Shown here piece after piece: positions 19,276 to 27,448 of a stretch of DNA of 64,000 nt. The stretch comes from Marivirga aurantiaca. Its GTDB lineage: Bacteria; Bacteroidota; Bacteroidia; Cytophagales; Cyclobacteriaceae. The stretch covers positions 248,001 through 312,000 of the forward strand of contig NZ_JAEQBW010000003.1 of the NCBI RefSeq assembly GCF_016679925.1. The letters run 5' to 3'. How positions within the stretch are numbered: the first letter of the stretch is position 1; every line of letters starts with the position of its first letter. Position numbers and translations under genes: made by a program. The notes beneath the pieces were generated by a model. It had not been told where the DNA came from and did no database searches. It saw nothing but the letters and a program-made list of their open reading frames with translations.

Positions 19276-19585
19276 TCAAATTGAATATAAAAACAAAAAA
19301 AACAAATCCACTATACTTCGAAAGAGAAATTCTTTTTTGTTAGCCTATTACAATATTGCATGTCTTCTTCTAAAGGTTATGAAAGCAGTAGGGTGTTTAG
19401 ATAAAGTCTGATGTCGGATTTCATAAAAACTTTTTGATAGTTATTGAAAATCAAATAATTACCTTTCTTTGGTATGTAATTGCCTCATAGGTTGTAGGTA
19501 ATTTGAAATCGGTTTATGCTTTATTTATCAATCCTTTGTATATTGCTCTATTATAGTTTTTGTACCATTCTATTAAGAATAAGAA
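19276..19585. other. Intergenic region, no gene recognised
   Basis: This AT-rich stretch separates the divergent acpH-like and TerB-like genes. I see no open frame of note, no stable inverted repeat and no tRNA. Promoters for both genes are expected here, but I cannot point to a convincing pair of elements. Confidence 0.5.
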
Positions 19586-20023
19586 ATGATCATTTTTCAC
19601 AAAGATTTGAGTTTTGAAAATATTAAATCACATTTAGTGCATTTACATCAATTGGCCAAAATTGATAATCAAATCGTAAGGGAAGAGAAGAGGTACCTCT
19701 ATGAACTGGGAAGAAAAAATGGGATTTCAGAAAAATTAGTAGATAAGATTATCAGGGAGTCCGAGGACCATCCATTTTTACTTCCCGTAAGCAAGAAAGA
19801 ACGTATCATTTTTGTTTATGAATATATTAAAATGATGTTGGTGGATAATAAATTGGATGAAAGAGAGGCTAAAATGTGTATGTTAATAGCCGAAAAAATG
19901 GGTTTTAAGAAAGCTCTGGTGGGTAGCATTACCAATTCAATTGTTTCTGCCAAAGACGATGATGCCGACCCTGTCCTTACTGATGAAGAACTGGAAATTT
20001 ATATAAGTAATCCTGAAATTTAA
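19586..20023 (+). CDS. TerB-like helical domain protein
   Basis: A 145-aa soluble, mostly helical protein with no signal peptide. Its pattern resembles the TerB/DjlA-N fold: an early helix with LAKIDNQIVREEKRYLYELG, then a second half with MLVDNKLDEREAKMCMLIAEKMG. This gives two acidic half-repeats of the EF-like type seen in TerB domains, each spaced as x-D-x-x-x-x-x-E. TerB proteins are linked to tellurite resistance and membrane-associated stress systems, but stand-alone copies in Bacteroidota have no defined role, and no ter operon is near. The amidohydrolase begins 18 bp after its stop, suggesting co-transcription. Confidence 0.6.
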   Translation: MIIFHKDLSFENIKSHLVHLHQLAKIDNQIVREEKRYLYELGRKNGISEKLVDKIIRESEDHPFLLPVSKKERIIFVYEYIKMMLVDNKLDEREAKMCMLIAEKMGFKKALVGSITNSIVSAKDDDADPVLTDEELEIYISNPEI

Positions 20024-20041
20024 TTGATCAAAATAAACACT

Positions 20042-21346
20042 ATGCAAAAGATGTACAAATTGTTTTTATGTTCCTGTCTATTACTATGTCTATGTCTTTC
20101 TGGTTTTTCCCTGACTGCGCAAAATACCTATATTCATTGTGGTAACCTGATTGATGTAGAAAGCGGTAAAATCAATGAAAAAATGACCATTGTAGTAGAA
20201 GGTGATATTATTCAAAGTGTGGAAAAAGGATTTTCTAAGGTACCTGATACTGCAACCTTGATTGACTTATCCGAAATGACTGTAATGCCCGGTCTGTTTG
20301 ATATGCATGTTCATTTGGAAAGTGAAACTTCCAAAGATAATTATATGGACGACTTCATTAAAAATGAAGCTGATATAGCTTTTGAATCAACAGTTTATGC
20401 AAAAAAGACTTTATTGGCTGGCTTTACAACAGTAAGGGATTTGGGAGGAAGTGGGGTGAATACCAGCTTAAGGGATGCAATCAGAAAAGGTTATGTAGAG
20501 GGACCCCGAATCTTTTCTGCTGGTAAATCAATTGCTACTACTGGCGGTCATGCGGATCCTACCAATGGTTATAAAGCAGATTTGATGGGTGATCCTGGTG
20601 CTGATGAAGGAGTAATTAATGGCGTGGAGGAAGCGAGAAAAGCAGTACGCCAAAGATATAAAAATGGTGCTGATGTAATAAAAATCACTGCTACAGGAGG
20701 AGTGTTAAGTGTAGCTAAAAGTGGCCAAAACCCACAATTTTTCGAGGATGAAATTAGAGCAATCGTGGAAACAGCCAACGATTATGGCATGCTGACAGCA
20801 GCGCATGCCCATGGAGATGAGGGAATGCAACGGGCTGTCAGGGCAGGTATTAAAACCATTGAACATGGCACTTTGATGTCTGATGAGACAATGGAGCTTA
20901 TGAAGCAGTATGATACTTATTATGTACCCACTATAACAGCCGGAAAAACGGTTGCCGAATTGGCAGAAATCCCTAATTATTATCCTGAGCTTGTAGTTCC
21001 TAAAGCGAAGGAAATAGGACCAAAGATCCAGAGTACTTTTGCCAGGGCCTATAAAAAAGGTGTGAAGATAGCTTTTGGTACCGATGCCGGGGTTTACAAA
21101 CACGGAGAAAACGGTAGGGAATTCGCTTATATGGTAGAAGTGGGTATGCCTCCTATGGAGGCTATACAATCTGCTACTATTACTCCTGCCAGGCTACTGA
21201 AGGTGGATGATCAGTTGGGTTCTATCAAAGGAGGTAAAATTGCTGATATAATCGCTGTGCATGATAATCCAATTGAAAATATTAAGACAATGGAAGATGT
21301 CAAGTTTGTAATGAAAGAAGGCAAGGTCTATAAAAACAATTTATAA
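20042..21346 (+). CDS. Exported metal-dependent amidohydrolase
   Basis: This belongs to the imidazolonepropionase-like/Xaa-Pro dipeptidase group of the amidohydrolase superfamily. The N-terminus is a signal peptide rich in Leu and Cys (about residues 4-26, ending near SLTAQ). The TIM-barrel metal site shows MPGLFDMHVHLE, TATGGVLS with a preceding DVIKIT lysine candidate, AHAHGDEG, IEHGTL and FGTDAG. The C-terminus returns to the composite beta domain (GSIKGGKIADIIAV). Such enzymes hydrolyse small amides or dipeptides in the periplasm; the substrate is unknown. I chose the ATG at 20042; an upstream TTG at 20024, directly after the previous stop, is a less likely start. Confidence 0.86.
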   Translation: MQKMYKLFLCSCLLLCLCLSGFSLTAQNTYIHCGNLIDVESGKINEKMTIVVEGDIIQSVEKGFSKVPDTATLIDLSEMTVMPGLFDMHVHLESETSKDNYMDDFIKNEADIAFESTVYAKKTLLAGFTTVRDLGGSGVNTSLRDAIRKGYVEGPRIFSAGKSIATTGGHADPTNGYKADLMGDPGADEGVINGVEEARKAVRQRYKNGADVIKITATGGVLSVAKSGQNPQFFEDEIRAIVETANDYGMLTAAHAHGDEGMQRAVRAGIKTIEHGTLMSDETMELMKQYDTYYVPTITAGKTVAELAEIPNYYPELVVPKAKEIGPKIQSTFARAYKKGVKIAFGTDAGVYKHGENGREFAYMVEVGMPPMEAIQSATITPARLLKVDDQLGSIKGGKIADIIAVHDNPIENIKTMEDVKFVMKEGKVYKNNL

Positions 21347-21512
21347 GATTTTAGTGGCTGTTGTTGGAGTCTTCAATGATGTGGGGTAGAAAATATGATG
21401 TGCCTGCTATGTAAATACAATGTGTATAAACCTTATCTGATACTGAACGACTATTCCTTTTTGTTAGCCCTCATACTTAGGTGCAAAGCTGTGGTTTTCT
21501 AAAATATAATAG

Positions 21513-21520
21513 TACTTTTG
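21513..21520 (+). promoter_or_regulatory. Candidate -7 element for the M42 peptidase gene
   Basis: TACTTTTG fits the Bacteroidota -7 consensus TAnnTTTG and lies 100 bp before the ATG at 21621. No good -33 TTTG is at the usual distance, so support is partial. Confidence 0.3.
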
Positions 21521-21620
21521 TGACCCGGATATCCCCCTTTTTATTTAAAGCAATATATGGGATATCAAGAACGTATATTCTATTAATTCCGCAGTAGAAT
21601 CAATTAAAAAAGCACAAAAA

Positions 21621-22697
21621 ATGGATAAAATAGCAGAAGATTTCCTTTTCAAATATCTGAACAATGCATCACCTACAGGATTTGAGACCTCAGGTCAAAA
21701 GTTATGGTTAGAATATATTAAACCTTATACTGATGAATTTATACAGGATAATTATGGTACTGTAGCGGCAATTATCAATCCTGACGCACCGTATAAAGTG
21801 GTAATCGAAGCACATGCAGATGAGATTTCCTGGTTTGTGAATTATATTTCAGATGATGGTTATATCTATGTCATAAGAAATGGTGGGTCAGATCACCAGA
21901 TTGCCCCTTCCAAAAGAGTAAATATCTATACTGATAAAGGAATTGTGAAAGGGATCTTTGGTTGGCCGGCCATTCACGTACGCAATAAAGAAAATGATAT
22001 AAAGCCAGAACTAAAAAACATCTTTGTAGACATCGGAGCCTCCAGTAAAGCCGAAGTGGAAGAAATGGGTGTACATGTAGGATGTGTACTTACCTTTGAC
22101 GATGAGCTAATGTATCTCAAAGATAAAAAATACATTGTTGGCAGGGCGTTGGATAATAGGATAGGAGGCTTTATGATTGCTGAAGTGGCCAGAATGATCA
22201 GTGAGAATAAAAAAGAACTTCCTTTTGCTTTGTATATAGTGAATGCAGTGCAGGAAGAAGTTGGCCTGAGAGGGGCACAAATGATCTCCGAGAGGATTCA
22301 ACCTGATGTGGCTGTTATTACCGATGTGTGTCATGATACTCACTCTCCCTTATACAATAAAATAGAAAGTGGTGATCAAAAGGCTGGAAATGGGCCTGTT
22401 CTTACTTACGGGCCGGCAGTTCAAAATAATTTATTGAAAATGCTGATTAAAGTTGCTGAAAAAAATCAGATTAAATTTCAAAGATCTGCAGCAAGTCGTG
22501 CTACAGGAACTGATACGGATGCTTTTGCCTACTCTAATGATGGAGTTCCTTCTGCACTAGTATCACTTCCTCTTAAGTATATGCACACTACAGTGGAAAT
22601 GGTACATTCCGAAGATGTACAAAACGTAATTAATTTATTGTATTATTTCGTCATTAATCTTAAGAATAAACACAATTTTAAATACGATCTTTCTTAA
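21621..22697 (+). CDS. M42 family metallo-aminopeptidase
   Basis: A 358-aa member of the M42 (glutamyl aminopeptidase/PepA-like, TET) family of di-zinc aminopeptidases. Metal and catalytic positions are visible in order: AHADEIS (His), GRALDNRIGG (bridging Asp), QEEVGLRGA (Glu general base and Glu ligand), DVCHDTH (Asp) and the late HTTVEMVH (His). The N-terminus ASPTGFETSGQKLW is typical. These enzymes form large oligomers and trim peptides in the cytoplasm. It stands alone between two gaps; 274 bp upstream hold only a candidate -7 element at 21513-21520 (TACTTTTG). The annotation is secure at family level, less so for residue preference. Confidence 0.9.
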   Translation: MDKIAEDFLFKYLNNASPTGFETSGQKLWLEYIKPYTDEFIQDNYGTVAAIINPDAPYKVVIEAHADEISWFVNYISDDGYIYVIRNGGSDHQIAPSKRVNIYTDKGIVKGIFGWPAIHVRNKENDIKPELKNIFVDIGASSKAEVEEMGVHVGCVLTFDDELMYLKDKKYIVGRALDNRIGGFMIAEVARMISENKKELPFALYIVNAVQEEVGLRGAQMISERIQPDVAVITDVCHDTHSPLYNKIESGDQKAGNGPVLTYGPAVQNNLLKMLIKVAEKNQIKFQRSAASRATGTDTDAFAYSNDGVPSALVSLPLKYMHTTVEMVHSEDVQNVINLLYYFVINLKNKHNFKYDLS

Positions 22698-22763
22698 TGC
22701 TCTAAAATCTTACTTCTGACAGCAATTCTTTGATAATTGATGAATAGTTCCCTTGCAGCCAAT

Positions 22764-22771
22764 TATCTTTG
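22764..22771 (+). promoter_or_regulatory. Candidate -7 element for first YfiR-like gene
   Basis: TATCTTTG fits the Bacteroidota -7 consensus TAnnTTTG exactly and lies 30 bp before the ATG at 22802. A convincing -33 TTTG at 17-23 bp upstream is not visible, so this is only partial support. Confidence 0.4.
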
Positions 22772-22801
22772 TAATGTACAAAGTAATAAAAAAATAAAAA
22801 G

Positions 22802-23320
22802 ATGAAGAAAATTAGTAAAGTTTTGATTGTAGTTGTCCTGATGGCTTTTGGGTTCACCCTCAATTCTGCAGACAGACCTATACACGAAATTCATTCAATG
22901 CTAATGTTTAATTTTATTAAATATGTGGAGTGGCCGGAGCAATCAAAAACAGGCGAATTTGTTATCGCAGTAGTAGGTGATGAAGATGTTTACAACACAA
23001 TCACTAATTTTTATTTGAAGAGACCAATTAAAGGGCAGGATGTAAAAGTAATAGGTACTTCAGATTTTAATTCCATTAGCAATGCACATGTTATTTATTT
23101 GTCAGATAATTCGAGCAAGGAGTTTGATGCTATTCATCAAAAATTTGCAGGAAAGCCTACTCTTATTATCACTGATAAATCGGGCTTGGGAAAGAAAGGA
23201 AGTTGTATTAATTTTCAGGAAGTAAATGGTAAACTGAAATTTGAAATTAATCAAGAATCAATACAAAGGAATAATTTGAAGGTATCAAGTCAATTAGCCA
23301 GTATGGGTATTTTACTTTAG
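22802..23320 (+). CDS. YfiR-like (DUF4154) exported protein, copy 1
   Basis: A 172-aa exported protein with a signal peptide (about 1-23), then a YfiR/DUF4154 domain: FNFIKYVEWPEQSK near the start, AHVIYLSDNSS in the middle and ITDKSGLGKKGSCINF towards the end. In Pseudomonas, YfiR is a periplasmic repressor of the diguanylate cyclase YfiN, controlled by disulfides. Here a single cysteine remains, so that redox switch cannot work in the same way. No GGDEF protein is in the window. The next gene is a clear paralogue (about 60% identity over the mature part by my count). Function in Bacteroidota is unknown. Confidence 0.85.
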   Translation: MKKISKVLIVVVLMAFGFTLNSADRPIHEIHSMLMFNFIKYVEWPEQSKTGEFVIAVVGDEDVYNTITNFYLKRPIKGQDVKVIGTSDFNSISNAHVIYLSDNSSKEFDAIHQKFAGKPTLIITDKSGLGKKGSCINFQEVNGKLKFEINQESIQRNNLKVSSQLASMGILL

Positions 23321-23346
23321 AAATAATTGGTTTAGTTTAGTTTTTT

Positions 23347-23388
23347 ACCCTGGCAGGTTATACTATGTATGAATTGCCGGGGTTTTTG
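23347..23388 (+). terminator. Terminator between the two YfiR-like genes
   Basis: ACCCTGGCA at 23347-23355 pairs with TGCCGGGGT at 23375-23383 with one G-T pair. A T-run follows. The loop is about 19 nt. It lies 27 bp after the first stop, so the two paralogues are probably transcribed separately. Confidence 0.7.
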
Positions 23389-23482
23389 TTTAATAAAGAG
23401 AGCGTTTAAAGTATCAAAATCCCTATTCATAAGCTGAATGAGCTAGTTTGACGGAAATTCATTAACAAGGTATTTAAATACT

Positions 23483-23490
23483 TAAATTTG
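23483..23490 (+). promoter_or_regulatory. Candidate -7 element for second YfiR-like gene
   Basis: TAAATTTG matches TAnnTTTG and lies 44 bp before the ATG at 23535. No good -33 element is visible at the usual distance. Together with the terminator upstream, it suggests that copy 2 has its own promoter. Confidence 0.38.
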
Positions 23491-23534
23491 TATTAAGTTT
23501 ATATAATGGTTGTGGGATTTATAAAGCGATAATT

Positions 23535-24059
23535 ATGAAAAAGATATATCAACTCGTTATAATTTTTATTGCGATGAATGTTCTGGTGATTACACCTGAA
23601 CTTAAGGCGCAAAGACCCATGCACGAAATTCATTCGATGCTTATTTTTAATTTTATTAAGTATATCGACTGGCCTGATGCTGCTAAATCCGGTGATTTTA
23701 TCATTGCCGTATATGGTGATGATGATGTATATGAGCAATTAAATAAATTTTATTCCAACAGGCCTATTAAAGGACAAAGCGCACAGATTATTAATGTAAG
23801 TAGTGTGGAGGAATTAAGCAGTGCTCACGTAATCTACCTTTCTGGTAGCAAAAGCAGAGATTTTGAATCTTTACAAACCAAATTCTCCGGTAAGCCTACT
23901 TTGTTGATTACTGACAAATCCGGACTTGGCAAAAAAGGTTCCTGTATCAATTTTAGAGAAGTTGGAGGTAAGCTGAAATTTGAAATTAACCAGGCTTCCT
24001 TCGATAGCAATCAATTGAAAATATCCAATCAATTGGTGACCATGGGAATTATGATTTAA
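23535..24059 (+). CDS. YfiR-like (DUF4154) exported protein, copy 2
   Basis: A 174-aa paralogue of the preceding gene with its own signal peptide (ending near ELKAQ) and the same landmarks: MHEIHSMLIFNFIKYIDWP, GKPTLLITDKSGLGKKG and GKLKFEINQ. The signal peptides and the segment around residues 70-110 have diverged most, while the ITDKSGLGKKGSCINF block is identical in both, marking it as the functional core. Only one cysteine is present. A terminator and a separate -7 candidate (TAAATTTG at 23483-23490) lie between the copies, so they may be regulated independently. Function is not known. Confidence 0.85.
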   Translation: MKKIYQLVIIFIAMNVLVITPELKAQRPMHEIHSMLIFNFIKYIDWPDAAKSGDFIIAVYGDDDVYEQLNKFYSNRPIKGQSAQIINVSSVEELSSAHVIYLSGSKSRDFESLQTKFSGKPTLLITDKSGLGKKGSCINFREVGGKLKFEINQASFDSNQLKISNQLVTMGIMI

Positions 24060-24085
24060 GAATTTAACAATAACATTTTAAATAG

Positions 24086-24115
24086 GGCTGCGTCATTATA
24101 GGCGGAGCCTTTTTT
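24086..24115 (+). terminator. Terminator abutting the next start codon
   Basis: GGCTGCGTC at 24086-24094 pairs with GGCGGAGCC at 24101-24109, with one mismatch and one wobble, around ATTATA. Six Ts run straight into the ATG at 24116. It serves the second YfiR-like gene and may also gate expression of the downstream gene. Confidence 0.65.
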
Positions 24116-24916
24116 ATGTCTGAAATGCCACTCATCGATCAAATAGGTAATGTAATTAATCTTGACAGCCCCGCTACAAGAATCATTAGTTTGGTGCCTT
24201 CCCAAACAGAATTGTTATATGAGCTGGGGCTTGATGAGCAAGTAGTAGGGATAACAAAATTTTGTGTACATCCTCAGGAGTGGAGAAAAAGAAAAACAAT
24301 AGTGGGTGGTACCAAGAACCACCACATAGATAAAATCAAAGCGCTTAAGCCGGATTTAATTATTGCCAATAAGGAAGAAAACACTAAAACAATCATTGAG
24401 AAATTGTACAAATTATGTCCTGTATATGTTTCTGATATTGCTGATCTGCCTGGTTCCTTTCAAATGATGATGGATGTTGGTGCACTAACTGATAAGAAAG
24501 AAGAGGCTGAAAAGATTGTCGGAAAAATTCAGGCTTCTTTTGATGGGCTGGAGAAGATGGAGAAACCTTTCAGAGTAGCTTATTGTATCTGGAAAGACCC
24601 ATGGATGTGGGTGGGCTATGACACTTTTATTGATCATTTGCTACAAAAATGCGGCTTTGTTAATGTTGTAGATAAAGCAAGGTATCCCTCAATTACAATT
24701 GAGGAAATCCGCAATTTGCAGCCGGATTTACTATTGTTGTCTTCCGAACCATATCCCTTCAAGGAGAAACACATCAAATCTATTATGGAAAAACTGCCGG
24801 AAACTACCATTAGCCTGGTAGATGGGGAAATGTTCAGTTGGTATGGTAGCCGATTAATGAAAGCAGCACCTTATTTTCAATCATTTCTTAGAGAGCTGCA
24901 TTCCCACACTTTCTAA
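24116..24916 (+). CDS. BtuF/TroA-like periplasmic-binding fold protein without signal peptide
   Basis: The 266-aa sequence has the helical-backbone metal receptor fold of vitamin B12/iron-siderophore binding proteins: RIISLVPSQTELLYELGL, VVGITKFCVHP, KPDLIIANKEENT and later LQPDLLLLSSEPYPFKEKH. Unlike BtuF it has no signal peptide or lipobox, so as read it is cytoplasmic. No ABC permease or ATPase is adjacent. The ATG follows the T-run of a terminator directly; MPLIDQ at 24125 is an alternative start and does not create a signal. The 3' end overlaps the convergent aroA by 36 bp. A corrinoid-binding or chaperone role is possible but unproven. Confidence 0.75.
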   Translation: MSEMPLIDQIGNVINLDSPATRIISLVPSQTELLYELGLDEQVVGITKFCVHPQEWRKRKTIVGGTKNHHIDKIKALKPDLIIANKEENTKTIIEKLYKLCPVYVSDIADLPGSFQMMMDVGALTDKKEEAEKIVGKIQASFDGLEKMEKPFRVAYCIWKDPWMWVGYDTFIDHLLQKCGFVNVVDKARYPSITIEEIRNLQPDLLLLSSEPYPFKEKHIKSIMEKLPETTISLVDGEMFSWYGSRLMKAAPYFQSFLRELHSHTF

Positions 24917-26131
24917 ATCCTTCCAGAAGCCGGGGTAAGATTTATTGACTACTTCAATATCCTGAATGGCAAGATTGGTCATTAATGCCAGAGGGGCAAA
25001 ACTCATCGCCATTCTGTGATCTTCATAAGTATTAATTTCTATTTTGTCTTTTGTCTGAAATCCTGCGCTTTTTAATGACCATTGTGCTTCATTCGTTTCT
25101 ATTAAATCACAGTTGAATTTTCTTAATTCAATTTGTAAAGCGGCAATCCTGTCAGTTTCTTTAATGCGTAGGCTTTCAAGACCGGTAATTTCCAAATCAA
25201 CCTTTAATGCCGCACAACAAGTTAACACTGTTTGTGCAAGATCCGGGCACTTCTTGAAATCTAGGGTTAAATGATTGCTTAAAGGCTTACTCGCTTTTTT
25301 AACGAGCGCACCTTCATGAGTGAATTGTGTGGTCACACCTAGTTGTTTCATTATATCAACAATGGCCTGATCACCCTGAAAACTATCTTTCAATAAACCT
25401 TTCAGGCTTATTTCTGATTGCAATTGGGATAGGGCAATGAAAGAAAACCAATAACTGGCAGCTGACCAATCTGATTCCACTTCATGAATAATAGCGTTGT
25501 ATTTTTGAGGAACAATTGTGAGTGCATACCCATTTCTTTCTACCTTAATTCCTGCTTTCTCCATCAGTTGGATTGTCATTTCAATGTAAGGGATACTGTA
25601 AACAGGTGGTTGAATGTCAATTTTCAATCCGGAGGGCAATGTGGGGGCTATCATTAATAATGCTGAAATGTATTGACTGCTTATGTTACCCGGAACTGTT
25701 ATCTGCCCGGATTTTTGTACCTGGAAAGGCTTGATTTCCATGGGAGGATAGTCTTCTTTTTTGAGGTAATTGATTTCGGCTCCAATTAATCGCAAAGCAT
25801 TTACCAAGGTGCCTATGGGTCTTTGTTGCATCCGCTCAGTACCCGTTAATATGACTGGCCGATGAGTGGATACAGCCAAATAAGCAGTTAAAAAACGCAT
25901 GGCAGTTCCGGCATCCAGTACATCAAATGTTTTGTTGGTTTGTTGCTGGAGTAAAAGGCGCGTCAAAGTTTGGGTGTCTCTTGCTTCGGATAAGTTATGG
26001 ATCTCAAAATCCTCCTCACATAAAGCACTTAGTATCAAAAGCCTGTTCGATTCACTTTTGGAGCTGGGTAAATTGATCGTCTGAAACTTATGGTTCGCAG
26101 AGCTTTTATATTGATTAATAAAATAGTTCAA
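24881..26131 (-). CDS. aroA: 3-phosphoshikimate 1-carboxyvinyltransferase (EPSP synthase)
   Basis: AroA joins shikimate-3-phosphate and phosphoenolpyruvate in the sixth step of the shikimate pathway. The 416-aa protein shows the substrate-binding motif LPSSKSESNR (Lys25, Ser26, Arg30), DAGTAMRFLTA, the PEP-site region SDWSAASYWF, KETDRIAAL and TYEDHRMAMSFAP. The usual N-terminal LPGSKSxSNR appears as LPSSKSESNR, a variant seen in this phylum. It belongs with aroB and the two DAHP synthase genes just upstream on the same strand, although a small plus-strand gene lies between. Its end overlaps the convergent BtuF-like gene by 36 bp. Confidence 0.93.
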   Translation of the reverse strand: MNYFINQYKSSANHKFQTINLPSSKSESNRLLILSALCEEDFEIHNLSEARDTQTLTRLLLQQQTNKTFDVLDAGTAMRFLTAYLAVSTHRPVILTGTERMQQRPIGTLVNALRLIGAEINYLKKEDYPPMEIKPFQVQKSGQITVPGNISSQYISALLMIAPTLPSGLKIDIQPPVYSIPYIEMTIQLMEKAGIKVERNGYALTIVPQKYNAIIHEVESDWSAASYWFSFIALSQLQSEISLKGLLKDSFQGDQAIVDIMKQLGVTTQFTHEGALVKKASKPLSNHLTLDFKKCPDLAQTVLTCCAALKVDLEITGLESLRIKETDRIAALQIELRKFNCDLIETNEAQWSLKSAGFQTKDKIEINTYEDHRMAMSFAPLALMTNLAIQDIEVVNKSYPGFWKDLESVGMQLSKK

Positions 26132-26203
26132 AATAATCTATTTAAGTTTAAACGAATTCTCTAATGATTGCGTTATTTTACAAATAATTCAATCTAATAT
26201 ATT

Positions 26204-26437
26204 ATGAGCACCTCAAGCAAATCTTTATTCTCGTTTCTGGCTGGTGTTGCCACAACAGCCGCAGCAAGTGTTTTTTTTAAAACTGAAAATGGCAGAAAAG
26301 TTTGTCAATCTTTGGCAAACACTTTAAAAAACCTTAAAACTAAATCCAATTCAAGTGCCGGTATAGATTGGATTAATGAATTAGGTGATTCTGAAATGGA
26401 CATTGCCAGAAAATTTAAATCAAAACTTAAGTTTTAA
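26204..26437 (+). CDS. Small YtxH-like protein
   Basis: A 77-aa protein with an N-terminal hydrophobic segment rich in Ala and Val (about 8-25: FSFLAGVATTAAASVFF), followed by KTENGRKV and a basic amphipathic tail. This is the pattern of YtxH-domain proteins, whose short anchors end in a T-x-x-G-K/R motif. Their function is poorly defined; some are linked to stress. It is the only plus-strand gene inside the aro cluster: divergent from aroA with 72 bp between starts, and overlapping the convergent aroB end by 18 bp. The frame, ATG and A-rich upstream region support a real gene. Confidence 0.65.
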   Translation: MSTSSKSLFSFLAGVATTAAASVFFKTENGRKVCQSLANTLKNLKTKSNSSAGIDWINELGDSEMDIARKFKSKLKF

Positions 26438-27448
26438 GGTATGGTCAAGGGCTTTCAGGATTAGTACTTCATCCACTGAAATATTAAAAGTTGCTTTTCC
26501 CGGCTTCTCCAATAAGCTCATAAATACCTCACCACTTTGATTCTTCTTATCTTGTTTGCAAAGCCTCAAAATCTTAGGATATGAGGTTTTCTCGATTTCC
26601 GGAATTTTATAGGCTGCCCTAATATATTCTTCAATTTCCTCCTGATCCGATTTCCCAAGCATTCCCTTTTTGTTGGATAAGTAGGCTTCTGCAACCATTC
26701 CCCATGCGACTGCTTCCCCATGCAATAGTTCTTGCTGGTTTGTTAAACAATAAGATTCGATGGCATGGCCAATAGTATGTCCAAAATTAAGTATTTTTCT
26801 CAATCCCTTTTCTGTAGGATCTGCTTTCACCACCTTTTCTTTGATCGTCACGGAATGCTTTATCAATTCTACATTGATGTTACTATACCCCGCTTCTTTC
26901 AGAGCCTTCCAGTGATCCATATCAGCGATCAGCCCATGCTTAAGCATTTCTGCAAAGCCTGAAAGCAATTGATTATCGGGCAGTGTATGATGGAACACCG
27001 TATCTATCATCACACATAGAGGTTCATAGAATAAGCCAATATGATTTTTGTACCCTTCAAAATCCACACCTGTTTTCCCACCAACGCTGGCATCCACTTG
27101 TGAAAGCAAGGTTGTGGGGATATTGATGAAATTGATCCCGCGTTTATAGGTTCCGGCACAAAACCCACCCATATCAGTAATCACTCCACCACCCAGATTG
27201 ATTAATAAAGCATTTCTATCCGCTTCATGTTTTGTAAGTATTTCCCAAATAAGTGTACAAGTTGCCAAAGTCTTATTTGTTTCCCCATTTGGTACACTTA
27301 TTAATACATGAGTCCCTAAATAAGGCTTTAGTAAAGAATAGCAATGTTTTTCAGTTTCGTTATCAACCAATACGAATAATTGTGTATGCTTGATTTTTGA
27401 TAAAACCGCTTTAATCTCTTTAATCTCGCTAAAATATAGTTCACTCAT
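26420..27448 (-). CDS. aroB: 3-dehydroquinate synthase
   Basis: AroB converts DAHP to 3-dehydroquinate, the second shikimate-pathway step, using NAD and a divalent metal. The 342-aa sequence has the diagnostic ALLINLGGGVITDMGGF, the motif IPTTLLSQVDASVGGKTG and the metal-ligand region with GFAEMLKHGLI and NFGHTIGHAIE. Its start overlaps the stop of the DAHP synthase-chorismate mutase gene by four bases (ATGA), so both are on one transcript controlled by the leader at 28674. The length is slightly under the usual 350-370 aa but all core motifs are intact. It converges with the small YtxH-like gene. Confidence 0.95.
   Translation of the reverse strand: MSELYFSEIKEIKAVLSKIKHTQLFVLVDNETEKHCYSLLKPYLGTHVLISVPNGETNKTLATCTLIWEILTKHEADRNALLINLGGGVITDMGGFCAGTYKRGINFINIPTTLLSQVDASVGGKTGVDFEGYKNHIGLFYEPLCVMIDTVFHHTLPDNQLLSGFAEMLKHGLIADMDHWKALKEAGYSNINVELIKHSVTIKEKVVKADPTEKGLRKILNFGHTIGHAIESYCLTNQQELLHGEAVAWGMVAEAYLSNKKGMLGKSDQEEIEEYIRAAYKIPEIEKTSYPKILRLCKQDKKNQSGEVFMSLLEKPGKATFNISVDEVLILKALDHTLKLKF

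Noticed and set aside
21529-21545. TCCCCC upstream of the M42 peptidase gene as another operator site.
   Set aside because: The left half is present but the right half RGKGA is missing.
22802-24059. A YfiR-YfiN c-di-GMP circuit.
   Set aside because: No GGDEF domain protein occurs in the window and the control cysteines are absent.
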